From assembly GCF_002159535.1 (NCBI RefSeq), contig NZ_NFIU01000007.1, forward strand, positions 1 to 64,000: 64,000 bases of DNA, written 5' to 3'. Shown here in pieces: positions 9,234 through 17,704 of the stretch (the stretch's first letter is position 1; every line of letters begins with the position of its first letter). The stretch is from Olsenella sp. An290 (GTDB lineage: Bacteria; Actinomycetota; Coriobacteriia; Coriobacteriales; Atopobiaceae). The notes under the pieces were generated by a model, which made no database searches, had not been told where the DNA came from, and saw only the letters and a list, made by a program, of their open reading frames with translations. A program made the translations under genes and the position numbers.

Positions 9234-11018
9234 TTACGAGACGGGCGAGATGCCCATGATGCTGATGGTCTGGGTCATGATCTCCTTGAAGACGTGCGCG
9301 GAGGAGTCGGAGGCCAGGTGCGGGATGCCGTTCAGGCCCACGTAGACGAGCGCCTCGGGGTCCTGCACGTTCACGAAGCCGCAGAGCGAACCGAGAAAGC
9401 TCGCCGACGCGTAGCCGCCGCCCTCGGCGGCCTGCTCGCCCGTGCCCGTCTTGGCCGCGATCTGGTAGCCGTCGATGCGGGCGTTCTTGGCCGTCCCCTC
9501 GTCGACGACGGTCTGCATCATGCTCGCCTCGGCCGCGGCCGTGTCGGCGGAGATCACGCGGTCCTGCTGCGCCCAGCTCGCCTCCTCGTCCCCCTTGGTC
9601 ACGAGGAAGTGAGGGGTCGTGGGCACGCCGCCGTTGGCCACGGCGCTGTAGGCGCGCACCATCTGGACCATGGGGATGGCGAGTCCCTGGCCAAAGCCCA
9701 TCGAGCCGAGCGTGGCGCCGTCGTACTCCTCGGGGGTCTTGACGATGCCCTCGACCTCGCCCGGGAAGTCGATGCCGGTGAGCTGGCCGATGCCGTAGCG
9801 CGCGATGCCCTCGGCAAAGGCCTCGGTCCCGATGACCTCCTGCGCGAGCAGTGCCATGCCCGTGTTTGACGAGCGGCGCAGCATCTCGCGCACCGTCATG
9901 CTCGCCGGCACGCTGCGGCCGTCGTCGTCGGTGACGTAGGAGTCGCCGACCTTGTAGGCGGCCGGGACCCCGTAGGAGGTGTCGGGCGTGAAGAGCCCGA
10001 GCTCCATGCCGATGGAGGTGGTGAGCACCTTGAAGATCGAGCCCGGCTCGAAGGAGCTCGAGACGAGCTTGAGGTTGAGCGCCGAGGCGTCCTCGAGGTC
10101 GGAGAAGTCGGGCAGGGGCGTCGAGCAGGCCGCGAGGATCTCCCCGGTGCAGGGGTCGGTGACCATGACCGAGCCGGAGTCGGCGCTGTAGGTCTCGATG
10201 GCCGGCACGATCGCCGCCTCGCACGCCTGCTGGAGGTCGATGTCGAGCGAGATGACGATGTCGGTGCCGTCCTGGGCCTCCGTCACCTGGGAGACGCCGC
10301 CCGCGATGGGCGTGCCGTAGAGGCCCGTCTCCACGATCATCTCTCCGTCCACGCCCGTGAGCAGGTCGTCGTAGTAGTACTCGAGCCCGGAGAGGCCCTG
10401 GCCCTCGCTGCCCACGTAGCCGAGCACCTGCGCGCCGGTGGTCCCGTAGGGGTAGACGCGCTTGGTGTCCTCGAGGAAGTAGATGCCCGTGAGCTCGCGC
10501 TTGCGCAGGAGGTCGGAGAGCTTGTCGGCGAGCTCCTGGTCGACCTGCTTCTTGATATAGACGAAGGTCGTGTCCTGCGTGAGCAGGGGCAGGTAGTCGC
10601 TCTTCTTGCCCTTCAGCACGCTCACGAGCGCGTCGGCCACGCCGGAGGGGTCGGTGATGACCTCGGGGTTGGCGTAGATGGTGCTGCACTCCTCGCTCAT
10701 GGCGAGGACGTTGCCGTTGCGGTCGTAGATGGTGCCGCGGCGGGCGTGCAGCGTGACCCGGTTGGTGCGCTGGGCCTCGGCCTTCTCGGCAAGGGACGGC
10801 CCGTCCACGAGCTGGAGCCAGGCCAGCCGGGCGGCAGCGATCCCCAGCCCCGCAAAGAGCACCCGGCGCGTCACGGAGATGCCATGGTCGGACCCGCCGC
10901 TCCCCGACCCGCCGGGGCGCTGCGACCTCACCCGATAACGCGCACGAGAGGCCTCGTCATACGAGGCCTCCGGGTGGTAACGCCGCCTGGGGCGGCTCTG
11001 TCTGTCTCTGCGACTCAC
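9234..11018 (-). CDS. ftsI: Septal penicillin-binding protein (class B transpeptidase)
   Basis: This membrane-anchored D,D-transpeptidase cross-links septal peptidoglycan beside FtsW. The 594-residue protein has a basic cytoplasmic tail (1-48), a single membrane segment at about 50-70, and the class B N-terminal motif RRGTIYDRNG (93-102). The three penicillin-binding motifs follow: SIFK (327-330, catalytic Ser327), SSN (383-385) and KTG (523-525). Start is GTG at 11018, ten bases after ftsL; the ribosome site is weak. Placement between ftsL and murF supports FtsI rather than an elongation PBP. Confidence 0.94.
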   Translation of the reverse strand: MSRRDRQSRPRRRYHPEASYDEASRARYRVRSQRPGGSGSGGSDHGISVTRRVLFAGLGIAAARLAWLQLVDGPSLAEKAEAQRTNRVTLHARRGTIYDRNGNVLAMSEECSTIYANPEVITDPSGVADALVSVLKGKKSDYLPLLTQDTTFVYIKKQVDQELADKLSDLLRKRELTGIYFLEDTKRVYPYGTTGAQVLGYVGSEGQGLSGLEYYYDDLLTGVDGEMIVETGLYGTPIAGGVSQVTEAQDGTDIVISLDIDLQQACEAAIVPAIETYSADSGSVMVTDPCTGEILAACSTPLPDFSDLEDASALNLKLVSSSFEPGSIFKVLTTSIGMELGLFTPDTSYGVPAAYKVGDSYVTDDDGRSVPASMTVREMLRRSSNTGMALLAQEVIGTEAFAEGIARYGIGQLTGIDFPGEVEGIVKTPEEYDGATLGSMGFGQGLAIPMVQMVRAYSAVANGGVPTTPHFLVTKGDEEASWAQQDRVISADTAAAEASMMQTVVDEGTAKNARIDGYQIAAKTGTGEQAAEGGGYASASFLGSLCGFVNVQDPEALVYVGLNGIPHLASDSSAHVFKEIMTQTISIMGISPVS

Positions 11019-11028
11019 GGGTCACAGT

Positions 11029-11523
11029 CTAGTTCACGGCGGCGGTCCCGCTCGCCTCGGCGGCGGTCTGCGCAGCATCCCCATCAGACGCCTGCGCGGC
11101 CTCGGCGGACGTGTCGTCGAGGGAGACGGTGGCGTGGCTCGCGGAGAGCACCATGCCGTAGTTCTGGGTCGCGATGCGGGCGATGCGCGTGTTGCTCGAG
11201 AGCACGGAGCGCTCGATCCTGAGGTCGTTGCTCAGCGTCTGGGCGGTCTCGATCTCCTCCTTGAGGTCGGAGTTGGCCTGGAGCACGCCGACGGTGGCGG
11301 AGGTGAGGGCCACGCGGGCGATCCCGAGCGCGATGAGCAGGCCCGCGACGAGAAGGACCGAGCGCACGCGCGCGACGAACTGCGGGGAGACCCCGCGGCG
11401 CGCCTGGGCGTCGAGCCCACCGCCGGCGACGACCTCAAGCGACGGGCGCGGGCGCGCCGCGGCGCGCGGGCGCGCGTCCTCGGGGGCGCCCATGCTGTAT
11501 GCCTCAGAACCCTGGTACCTCAT
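11029..11523 (-). CDS. ftsL: FtsL-like division protein
   Basis: The protein has 164 residues: a 50-residue charged cytoplasmic tail, one membrane span at about 55-80 (RSVLLVAGLLIALGIARVAL), and a short heptad-like coiled coil (82-110). An acidic, Ala-rich extracytoplasmic tail follows. This topology and the position between rsmH and ftsI match FtsL, the bitopic divisome organiser that pairs with FtsB/DivIC. Sequence conservation in this family is weak, so the name rests on topology and synteny. GAGGGAAT precedes the ATG. Confidence 0.8.
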   Translation of the reverse strand: MRYQGSEAYSMGAPEDARPRAAARPRPSLEVVAGGGLDAQARRGVSPQFVARVRSVLLVAGLLIALGIARVALTSATVGVLQANSDLKEEIETAQTLSNDLRIERSVLSSNTRIARIATQNYGMVLSASHATVSLDDTSAEAAQASDGDAAQTAAEASGTAAVN

Positions 11524-11732
11524 GCTTCATTCCCTCTTCGCCTGCGGCCCTGGGCCGCGCCCTTGCTTGCCTGGCAGGTTCGCCTTGCTCCCTTACGGGG
11601 GGCGCGACCTTGTTGTGTGCTCGTGGTGGCCGTGCTGCGTTGTGTGTTCGATGGTGCTGCGTTTGAGCTGCGTTCGTGGTGCGGTGGTGCTTCGTCTGTA
11701 TGTAGACGGCTCTCGCCGGCTACTCCTGGTTC
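11524..11732 (-). promoter_or_regulatory. C/A-rich, G-poor spacer between rsmH and ftsL
   Basis: These 209 bases contain no credible ORF. Read in the direction of transcription, the middle (about 11595-11700) is dominated by C and A with scattered G (runs such as CACCACCGCACCACGAACGC), unlike the G-rich neighbouring genes. Such C-over-G stretches are typical of Rho-loading sites or unstructured leaders. No T-tract terminator and no clear promoter are visible. It is the only large spacer inside an otherwise tightly packed cluster. Confidence 0.35.
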
Positions 11733-12698
11733 CTAGGCCTCGAGCCGCACCGCCACGCGCATGAGAGCGCTGCGCGAGCGCGGGTTGGCCGCGACCTCCT
11801 CGTCTGTGGCGACGAGTGGGCGCCTGGTCCTAACGTCGAGGATCGGCACGTGACCGCACACGCAGACCGGAAGGTCCGGTGGGCAGGTGCACCCCTGGGA
11901 GAGCTCCGAGAAGACGTGCTTCACGATGCGGTCCTCGAGCGAGTGGTAGGAGATGACGCAGATCCTGCCACCCGGGTTGGCCCACCTGACCGCCGCCCTG
12001 AGGCCGCGGTCGAGCACGTCGAGCTCATGGTTGACCTCGATGCGCAGGGCCTGGAAGGTGCGCCGGGCGGGGTGTCCCCCGTGGCGGCGCGCCGCTGCCG
12101 GGATGGCCTGCTTGACGCAGTCCACGAGCTCGAGCGTCGTCTCGACGGGCGCCTTGGCGCGGCGCTCCACGATCCGACGGGCAATCCGGCCCGCAAAGCG
12201 CTCGTCCCCGTACACGCGAAGAATTCGGGTGAGGTCAGCTTCGTTGTAGGTGTTAACGACCTCTGCTGCGGTTAGGGTGTTGTTCCCCGACATTCGCATG
12301 TCAAGCGGGGCGTCCTCATGGAACGAGAAGCCCCTCTCGGGTGTGTCGAGCTGCGGCGACGAGACGCCGAGGTCAAAGAGGAAGCAGTCCACCCCGGGGA
12401 CCTCCGCCTCGACGAGCAGGTCGTCGAGGTCGCCGAAGTTGCCCTTGAGCAGGCGCACGCTCGCCTCCGGGACCTCGCGCGCGAGGCGCTCGGTCGCGGC
12501 CCTGAGGGCGACGTCGTCCTGGTCTATGCCAAGCGACAGCCCCTCCGGGGCGACCCGCCTCGCCAGCTCCACCGAGTGCCCGGCCCCGCCGAGGGTGCAG
12601 TCGCAGACCACCTCTCCCGGCTTCGGGTCGAGCTCGGACAGAACCTCGTCGAGCATCACGGGTACGTGCCGAAACTCTTCTGTTGTCAAGACCGTCAC
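11733..12698 (-). CDS. rsmH: 16S rRNA (cytosine-1402 N4)-methyltransferase RsmH
   Basis: RsmH methylates N4 of C1402 in the 16S rRNA decoding site using S-adenosylmethionine. The 321 residues show FRHVPVMLDEVLSEL at the N-terminus, the SAM site DCTLGGAGHS, FDLGVSSPQLD, GFSFHEDAPLDMRM, and GGRICVISYHSLEDRIVK, all diagnostic for the family. The annotated start is GTG at 12698, four bases after mraZ; a TTG (LTTEEF) four codons in is a possible alternative because the ribosome site for the GTG is very close. Second gene of the dcw operon. Confidence 0.95.
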   Translation of the reverse strand: MTVLTTEEFRHVPVMLDEVLSELDPKPGEVVCDCTLGGAGHSVELARRVAPEGLSLGIDQDDVALRAATERLAREVPEASVRLLKGNFGDLDDLLVEAEVPGVDCFLFDLGVSSPQLDTPERGFSFHEDAPLDMRMSGNNTLTAAEVVNTYNEADLTRILRVYGDERFAGRIARRIVERRAKAPVETTLELVDCVKQAIPAAARRHGGHPARRTFQALRIEVNHELDVLDRGLRAAVRWANPGGRICVISYHSLEDRIVKHVFSELSQGCTCPPDLPVCVCGHVPILDVRTRRPLVATDEEVAANPRSRSALMRVAVRLEA

Positions 12699-12701
12699 CC
12701 C

Positions 12702-13160
12702 CTAGGCGTGGTAGAGAAGGGCATCGAGCTCTTCGTCGAGGCTCTCCTGCTCGGCCTCCCACTCCGTGGCGTCCCACACCTCGAAGTGGTCGTCCGCGCC
12801 CACCACCACGACCTCGCCGAACAGGCCGAACCTCTCGCGCGTTCCCGCTCGGCTCGCGTCGAGCTTGCCCAGGGCCACGCGACCGGCGGAGTCGATGTCG
12901 ACCTCCACCGCACGGGCCGTGAGACCGCGCTTGAGCTTCTCCTGACGGGGGTCGCGGGCGTCGTACTGCTCGCCGCCGACCTCGAAGAGGCCGTCGACGA
13001 ACCGCTTGAACCCCTCGGGGGTGAAGCCGTTCACGCGTCCGCCGTAGGGGATGAGCTTGATCGTCCTCTTCTCGTCCTCCACGAGCTGCTTGCGGAAGAC
13101 GGCGGGGAGGGTGATGCGTCCCTTGGCATCCACGGACATCGGATACGACCCGGTGAGCAT
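12702..13160 (-). CDS. mraZ: Transcriptional regulator MraZ
   Basis: MraZ is a ring-forming DNA-binding protein that controls its own dcw operon. The 152-residue product has the two expected AbrB-like half domains: DAKGRITLPAVFRKQL near residues 10-25 and DSAGRVALGKLD in the second half. The frame is open further upstream, but the ATG at 13160 is chosen because GGGAGGG lies seven bases before it and the protein then has the family length. Four 10-bp-spaced GTG boxes lie upstream (13237-13269), fitting autoregulation. It is the first gene of the cluster. Confidence 0.95.
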   Translation of the reverse strand: MLTGSYPMSVDAKGRITLPAVFRKQLVEDEKRTIKLIPYGGRVNGFTPEGFKRFVDGLFEVGGEQYDARDPRQEKLKRGLTARAVEVDIDSAGRVALGKLDASRAGTRERFGLFGEVVVVGADDHFEVWDATEWEAEQESLDEELDALLYHA

Positions 13161-13218
13161 CCACACCCTCCCTTCGATTCGAGACGACAAAGCCTGCCCC
13201 CGAACGGAGCGTGGACTA

Positions 13219-13269
13219 ACTATACCTCGATTGCGACACTTTGCTCCACAAGAACACACCTAGCCACAC
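13219..13269 (-). promoter_or_regulatory. MraZ operator boxes and -10 element of the dcw operon
   Basis: On the minus strand four consecutive decamers each carry GTG at the same position: GTGTGGCTAG, GTGTGTTCTT, GTGGAGCAAA, GTGTCGCAAT (plus-strand CAC at 13267, 13257, 13247 and 13237). MraZ is known to bind direct repeats spaced by 10 bp in front of its own gene, so this is the expected operator. A TATAGT -10 hexamer (13219-13224) lies immediately downstream and the boxes cover the place of the -35, so bound MraZ would block RNA polymerase. The -35 itself is weak. Confidence 0.7.
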
Positions 13270-13377
13270 ACAGCGGTTGAAAGAAGCCTCCGAACGGTGC
13301 CCGGGGCGACTCCGACCCCCAGATATAGCGCCCCGCGGAGAGGTGGACCACAAGGTCACTCCCCTCTCTGCGCAATT

Positions 13378-13487
13378 CGTTCGGGTTTTGCCGAAACGTC
13401 TTGTGATGATGCCATGAATTCGCAGCTCAGGCATGGTGTGGCGCCGTCCCAGCTCCCTGAGGCAGCAAAAGCCCAGCTCAGGCGTGG
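13378..13487. repeat. Short inverted and direct repeats between mraZ and xer
   Basis: The 13270-13528 gap has no gene. It holds a small inverted repeat, CGTTCGG (13378-13384) against CCGAAACG (13391-13398), and two copies of CAGCTCAGGCRTGG at 13423-13436 and 13474-13487. A third, interrupted, copy lies between them around 13450-13463. It resembles the other intergenic repeat loci in layout only; the sequence is not shared. No dif-like site is visible. Confidence 0.5.
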
Positions 13488-13490
13488 GGC

Positions 13491-13519
13491 GGCGGGGCGC
13501 CCCGTCACGGCGCCCCGCC
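13491..13519 (-). terminator. Hairpin terminator after xer
   Basis: A perfect 11-bp inverted repeat, GGCGGGGCGCC / GGCGCCCCGCC, with a 7-base loop lies ten bases after the recombinase stop codon. There is no U-tract, as is common for GC-rich actinobacterial terminators. It separates pyrG-xer transcription from the mraZ promoter. Confidence 0.6.
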
Positions 13520-13528
13520 TCCCGTGCC

Positions 13529-14425
13529 TCAGCGGTGGGCGCGAGGGTGGGCGGCGAGGTAGACGCGGCGGACGTGGGTCCGGTCGACGTGGGTGTAGAG
13601 CTGCGTGGTGGCGATGTTCGCGTGGCCCAGAAGCTCCTGCACCACGCGCAGGTCGGCCCCGCCCTCGAGGAGGTGCGTCGCGAAGCTGTGTCGCAAGGTG
13701 TGGGGGTGAAGGCCGGGGAGGCCCACCGCGCGCCCGTACTTCTCGACGATCGCGTGCACCGACTGGCGGGAGAGGCGCCCGCCGCGCACGTTGAGAAAGA
13801 CCGCCGGCGAGGGCCGGGCGCCCGCGAGCGCCCCCCGCCCGCGGTCGAGGTAGGCCTCGAGCGCCGAGAGGGCCGTGCCCATGAGGGGGACGACGCGCTC
13901 CTTGGAGCCCTTGCCAAAGACCCTGAGCAGCGCCTCGTCGAGCAGGACCGCCCGCACGTCGAGCCCCGAGAGCTCGCTCGCGCGCAGGCCGCATCCGTAG
14001 AGGACCTCAAGGGCCGCCCGGTCGCGCAGGCCCGCGGGCGTCTGCGGGAAGGGCTGGTCGAGCAGGCGCGCCGCGTCGTCGACGGAGATGACGTCGGGAA
14101 GGCGGGCGGGCTTTGCCGGCAGCGGGAGGTCCGACGTCGGGAAGGCCGCACAGAGCTCGTCGGTCACCATGAAGCGATGGAGGCCCTTGATCGCCGAGAC
14201 CGCTCGCTCGACGGAGGCCGGGGCGAGCCCCGCCTCCATGAGCGCGCCCACGTGCTCCTCCACGAGCTCGCGGGTCACGGCCTCGGGGTCGGTGACGCCG
14301 CGCTCGGCGAGCCAGGCCACGTAGCGCTCGAGGTCGCGGCCATAGGCGGCGATGGTGTTGTCCGAGCACCCCCGCTCGACGGCGAGGTAGCCCAGGTACT
14401 CGTCGCGGGCGCGGGAGAGGTCCAT
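13529..14425 (-). CDS. xerD: Tyrosine site-specific recombinase, XerC/XerD type
   Basis: The 298-residue protein has an N-terminal SAM-like core-binding domain (about 1-85) and a C-terminal catalytic domain. The visible catalytic residues are Arg in [10 protein letters not shown], Lys in [23 protein letters not shown] (His-x-x-Arg), GHANIATTQ (His), and the nucleophile Tyr in QLYTHV. Length and absence of extra domains fit the chromosome-dimer resolvases XerC/D, which act at dif with FtsK, rather than phage integrases. I cannot tell XerC from XerD. It follows pyrG by 22 bases. Confidence 0.88.
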   Translation of the reverse strand: MDLSRARDEYLGYLAVERGCSDNTIAAYGRDLERYVAWLAERGVTDPEAVTRELVEEHVGALMEAGLAPASVERAVSAIKGLHRFMVTDELCAAFPTSDLPLPAKPARLPDVISVDDAARLLDQPFPQTPAGLRDRAALEVLYGCGLRASELSGLDVRAVLLDEALLRVFGKGSKERVVPLMGTALSALEAYLDRGRGALAGARPSPAVFLNVRGGRLSRQSVHAIVEKYGRAVGLPGLHPHTLRHSFATHLLEGGADLRVVQELLGHANIATTQLYTHVDRTHVRRVYLAAHPRAHR

Positions 14426-14447
14426 GGCGAGGTCCTTCTCGGCCGCG

Positions 14448-16133
<1,686 letters not shown>

Positions 16134-16263
16134 TCATGGTAGCGCGGGGCGAGGGGGTGGGCGGCGCCGTTCGCCGAATCCGACGCAAGAGCGAAACAGT
16201 GGTTTACGCGGGCGCAACGCACGGGGCGGGGCGGTGGCGGGAGCGGCAGGGTGGTCGCGAGAG

Positions 16264-16517
16264 CGTGACTTTTTGTGAGCTGGCGCCGCAACCTCGTCGA
16301 AAGTCACGCTTTAGGCTGCGAAACCGTGACTTTGAGCGAGCCGCCCGCACCGCCTCACTGAAAGTCACGCTTTGCGGCTCTGAAACGTGACTTTCTGTGA
16401 GCTTGAAGAGAGCGCGTCTAAAGTCACGCTTCCGGCCCGCAGAACGTGACTTTGAGCGAGATGACAGAAGAAGCTCGCTCGAAGTCACGCCCGTCGCGTC
16501 AAAAGCGTGAGTTCGAG
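16264..16517. repeat. Palindromic repeat array, about 61-bp period
   Basis: The 16095-16595 gap has no credible gene. It contains four full and one partial unit. Each unit opens with CGTGACTTT (16264, 16325, 16386, 16445; degenerate CGTGAGTTC at 16506) followed by a GTGAGC/GAGCGAG block. After about 15-20 variable bases it closes with the inverse AAAGTCACGC (ending 16309, 16370, 16429, 16490). Start-to-start spacing is 61, 61, 59 and 61 bases. Each unit can fold into a hairpin on either strand. It lies upstream of pyrG and downstream of the PARG-like gene. Function unknown. Confidence 0.85.
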
Positions 16518-16550
16518 CGAGGCGCGTGGAGGCCGGACGACAGGCGGGCC

Positions 16551-16591
16551 GCCCGGGGCGAGGCGCGGTTCTTCTCGCCCGGGGCGAGGCG
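16551..16591. repeat. 15-bp direct repeat flanking GTTCTTCTC
   Basis: GCCCGGGGCGAGGCG occurs at 16551-16565 and again at 16577-16591, with CGGTTCTTCTC between. The spacer contains the GTTCTTCTCGCCC word (reverse complement GGGCGAGAAGAAC) that recurs in other intergenic repeats of this window. Confidence 0.6.
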
Positions 16592-16595
16592 GACG

Positions 16596-17510
16596 TCAGA
16601 GGTACCGGCGCCAGTCGTCTTCCTCGGGCTCGGGCGCGACGGCGCTCTCGCGGGCGGCCTGGGCGGCGCGCTCGGCGCGAGTGCGATAGGGCTCGGGGTT
16701 GCGCTCCGGGAAGGTGGCGAGAGCGTGCGAGAAGACGTCGAGGTTCTCGTCCGCGCGGCGGGACGGGACGGCAAAGACGACCTCGCGAACCGCGCGCATG
16801 CCGCGGGCGAGCTCCGCGCGGAACGCCTCGGCGACCTGCGCCGGGTCCCAGCCGAAGACGCCGCAGCCAAAGGCCCCGAGCACGAGGCGCTCGTGCGCGA
16901 GCTCGTCGGCGATCGCAAGCACGAGGCGAACCCGCGCGGCGAGGGCGTCGGCGAGCGGGCCCTCGCCCACGTGGTACTCCTCGCGGGCGCGGCGAGCGTC
17001 CGGCGCGGCGGCCACGATGACGTCGGCGTAGGAGTGGTAGCCGTCGCGCTCAAAGCGCACGCGGGGCACCACGAGCGCGCGGTTGCGGTAGAGGTGGCAG
17101 TTGAGGTTGCGACGACGGTTCTCGGCGTACCAGTCGCGCCGCTGGGAGAGGACGTTGTAGAGGAAGCTCGCGGCGCACAGGGACTGCTCCTGCGCCATGG
17201 TCCCGCGGTCGTAGCCGCCGCCGGGCTGCGTGAAGGAGGCAAAGTCCAGAACCGTGAGGTCGCAGGCCGAGGCGATGCCGCGCCCGCGCGCGAGCACGGC
17301 GGCGACGGTGTCCTCGTCGACCACGCTGATCGCCGGGACGGCCCGCTCGGCGTCGCGCGGGGCGGCGGGGATGCCGTCAAAGGCGCGCGTCTCGGAGAGG
17401 GCGCGGGCGATCTCGGACTCGAAGCGGCGGCTCATCTCCGTCGTGTGCCGGGAGGCCTCCGCCGCCCTGCCGGGGCCCCTGCCCTCGCGCCGCTCGCTCC
17501 TCGCTGCCAT
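16596..17510 (-). CDS. PARG-like ADP-ribose glycohydrolase family protein (TIGR02452/DUF2263 type)
   Basis: Members of this macrodomain family release ADP-ribose from modified proteins. The 304-residue product contains the signature region at 96-109, PGGGYDRGTMAQEQ, which corresponds to GGG-x(6-8)-QEE of bacterial PARG. The second catalytic Glu is replaced by Gln (QEQ, 107-109), so hydrolysis is doubtful. LGAFGCGVFGWDPAQVAEAF near 240 is the conserved macrodomain C-terminal loop. The ATG at 17510 is chosen for the GGAGAGGAG before it; a TTG at 17534 or an internal Met (residue 26) are alternatives. It stands alone between recN and the palindromic array. Confidence 0.78.
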   Translation of the reverse strand: MAARSERREGRGPGRAAEASRHTTEMSRRFESEIARALSETRAFDGIPAAPRDAERAVPAISVVDEDTVAAVLARGRGIASACDLTVLDFASFTQPGGGYDRGTMAQEQSLCAASFLYNVLSQRRDWYAENRRRNLNCHLYRNRALVVPRVRFERDGYHSYADVIVAAAPDARRAREEYHVGEGPLADALAARVRLVLAIADELAHERLVLGAFGCGVFGWDPAQVAEAFRAELARGMRAVREVVFAVPSRRADENLDVFSHALATFPERNPEPYRTRAERAAQAARESAVAPEPEEDDWRRYL

Positions 17511-17704
17511 GTGCGTGCTCCTCTCCTCGTCCAACGGCCGTCATTCTGTCACAACGCAGGGCCGGGTTGGTTAACGAACGGCAAACGGTCGCGCACGGTC
17601 GCGCGTCGGCCGCGAGCGGTCGGGGGCGTCACCCGGCGGCCGCGGCCGCGGCGCGTGCGGCGGCACGCCCGGTCTCGGCACGTGCGGCGGCGCGCCCAGC
17701 CGCG

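Noticed and set aside
13423-13487. dif site for XerCD
   Set aside because: No 28-bp two-arm site with a 6-8 bp centre resembling known dif sequences.
13216-14151. Minus-strand 311-codon frame overlapping xer
   Set aside because: Low-complexity Arg/Ser translation in a different frame from the recombinase, whose catalytic residues are all present in frame.
16264-16517. CRISPR array
   Set aside because: Repeat units are themselves inverted pairs with a 59-61 bp period, spacers of about 15-20 bases are not unique in the CRISPR way, and there are no cas genes.
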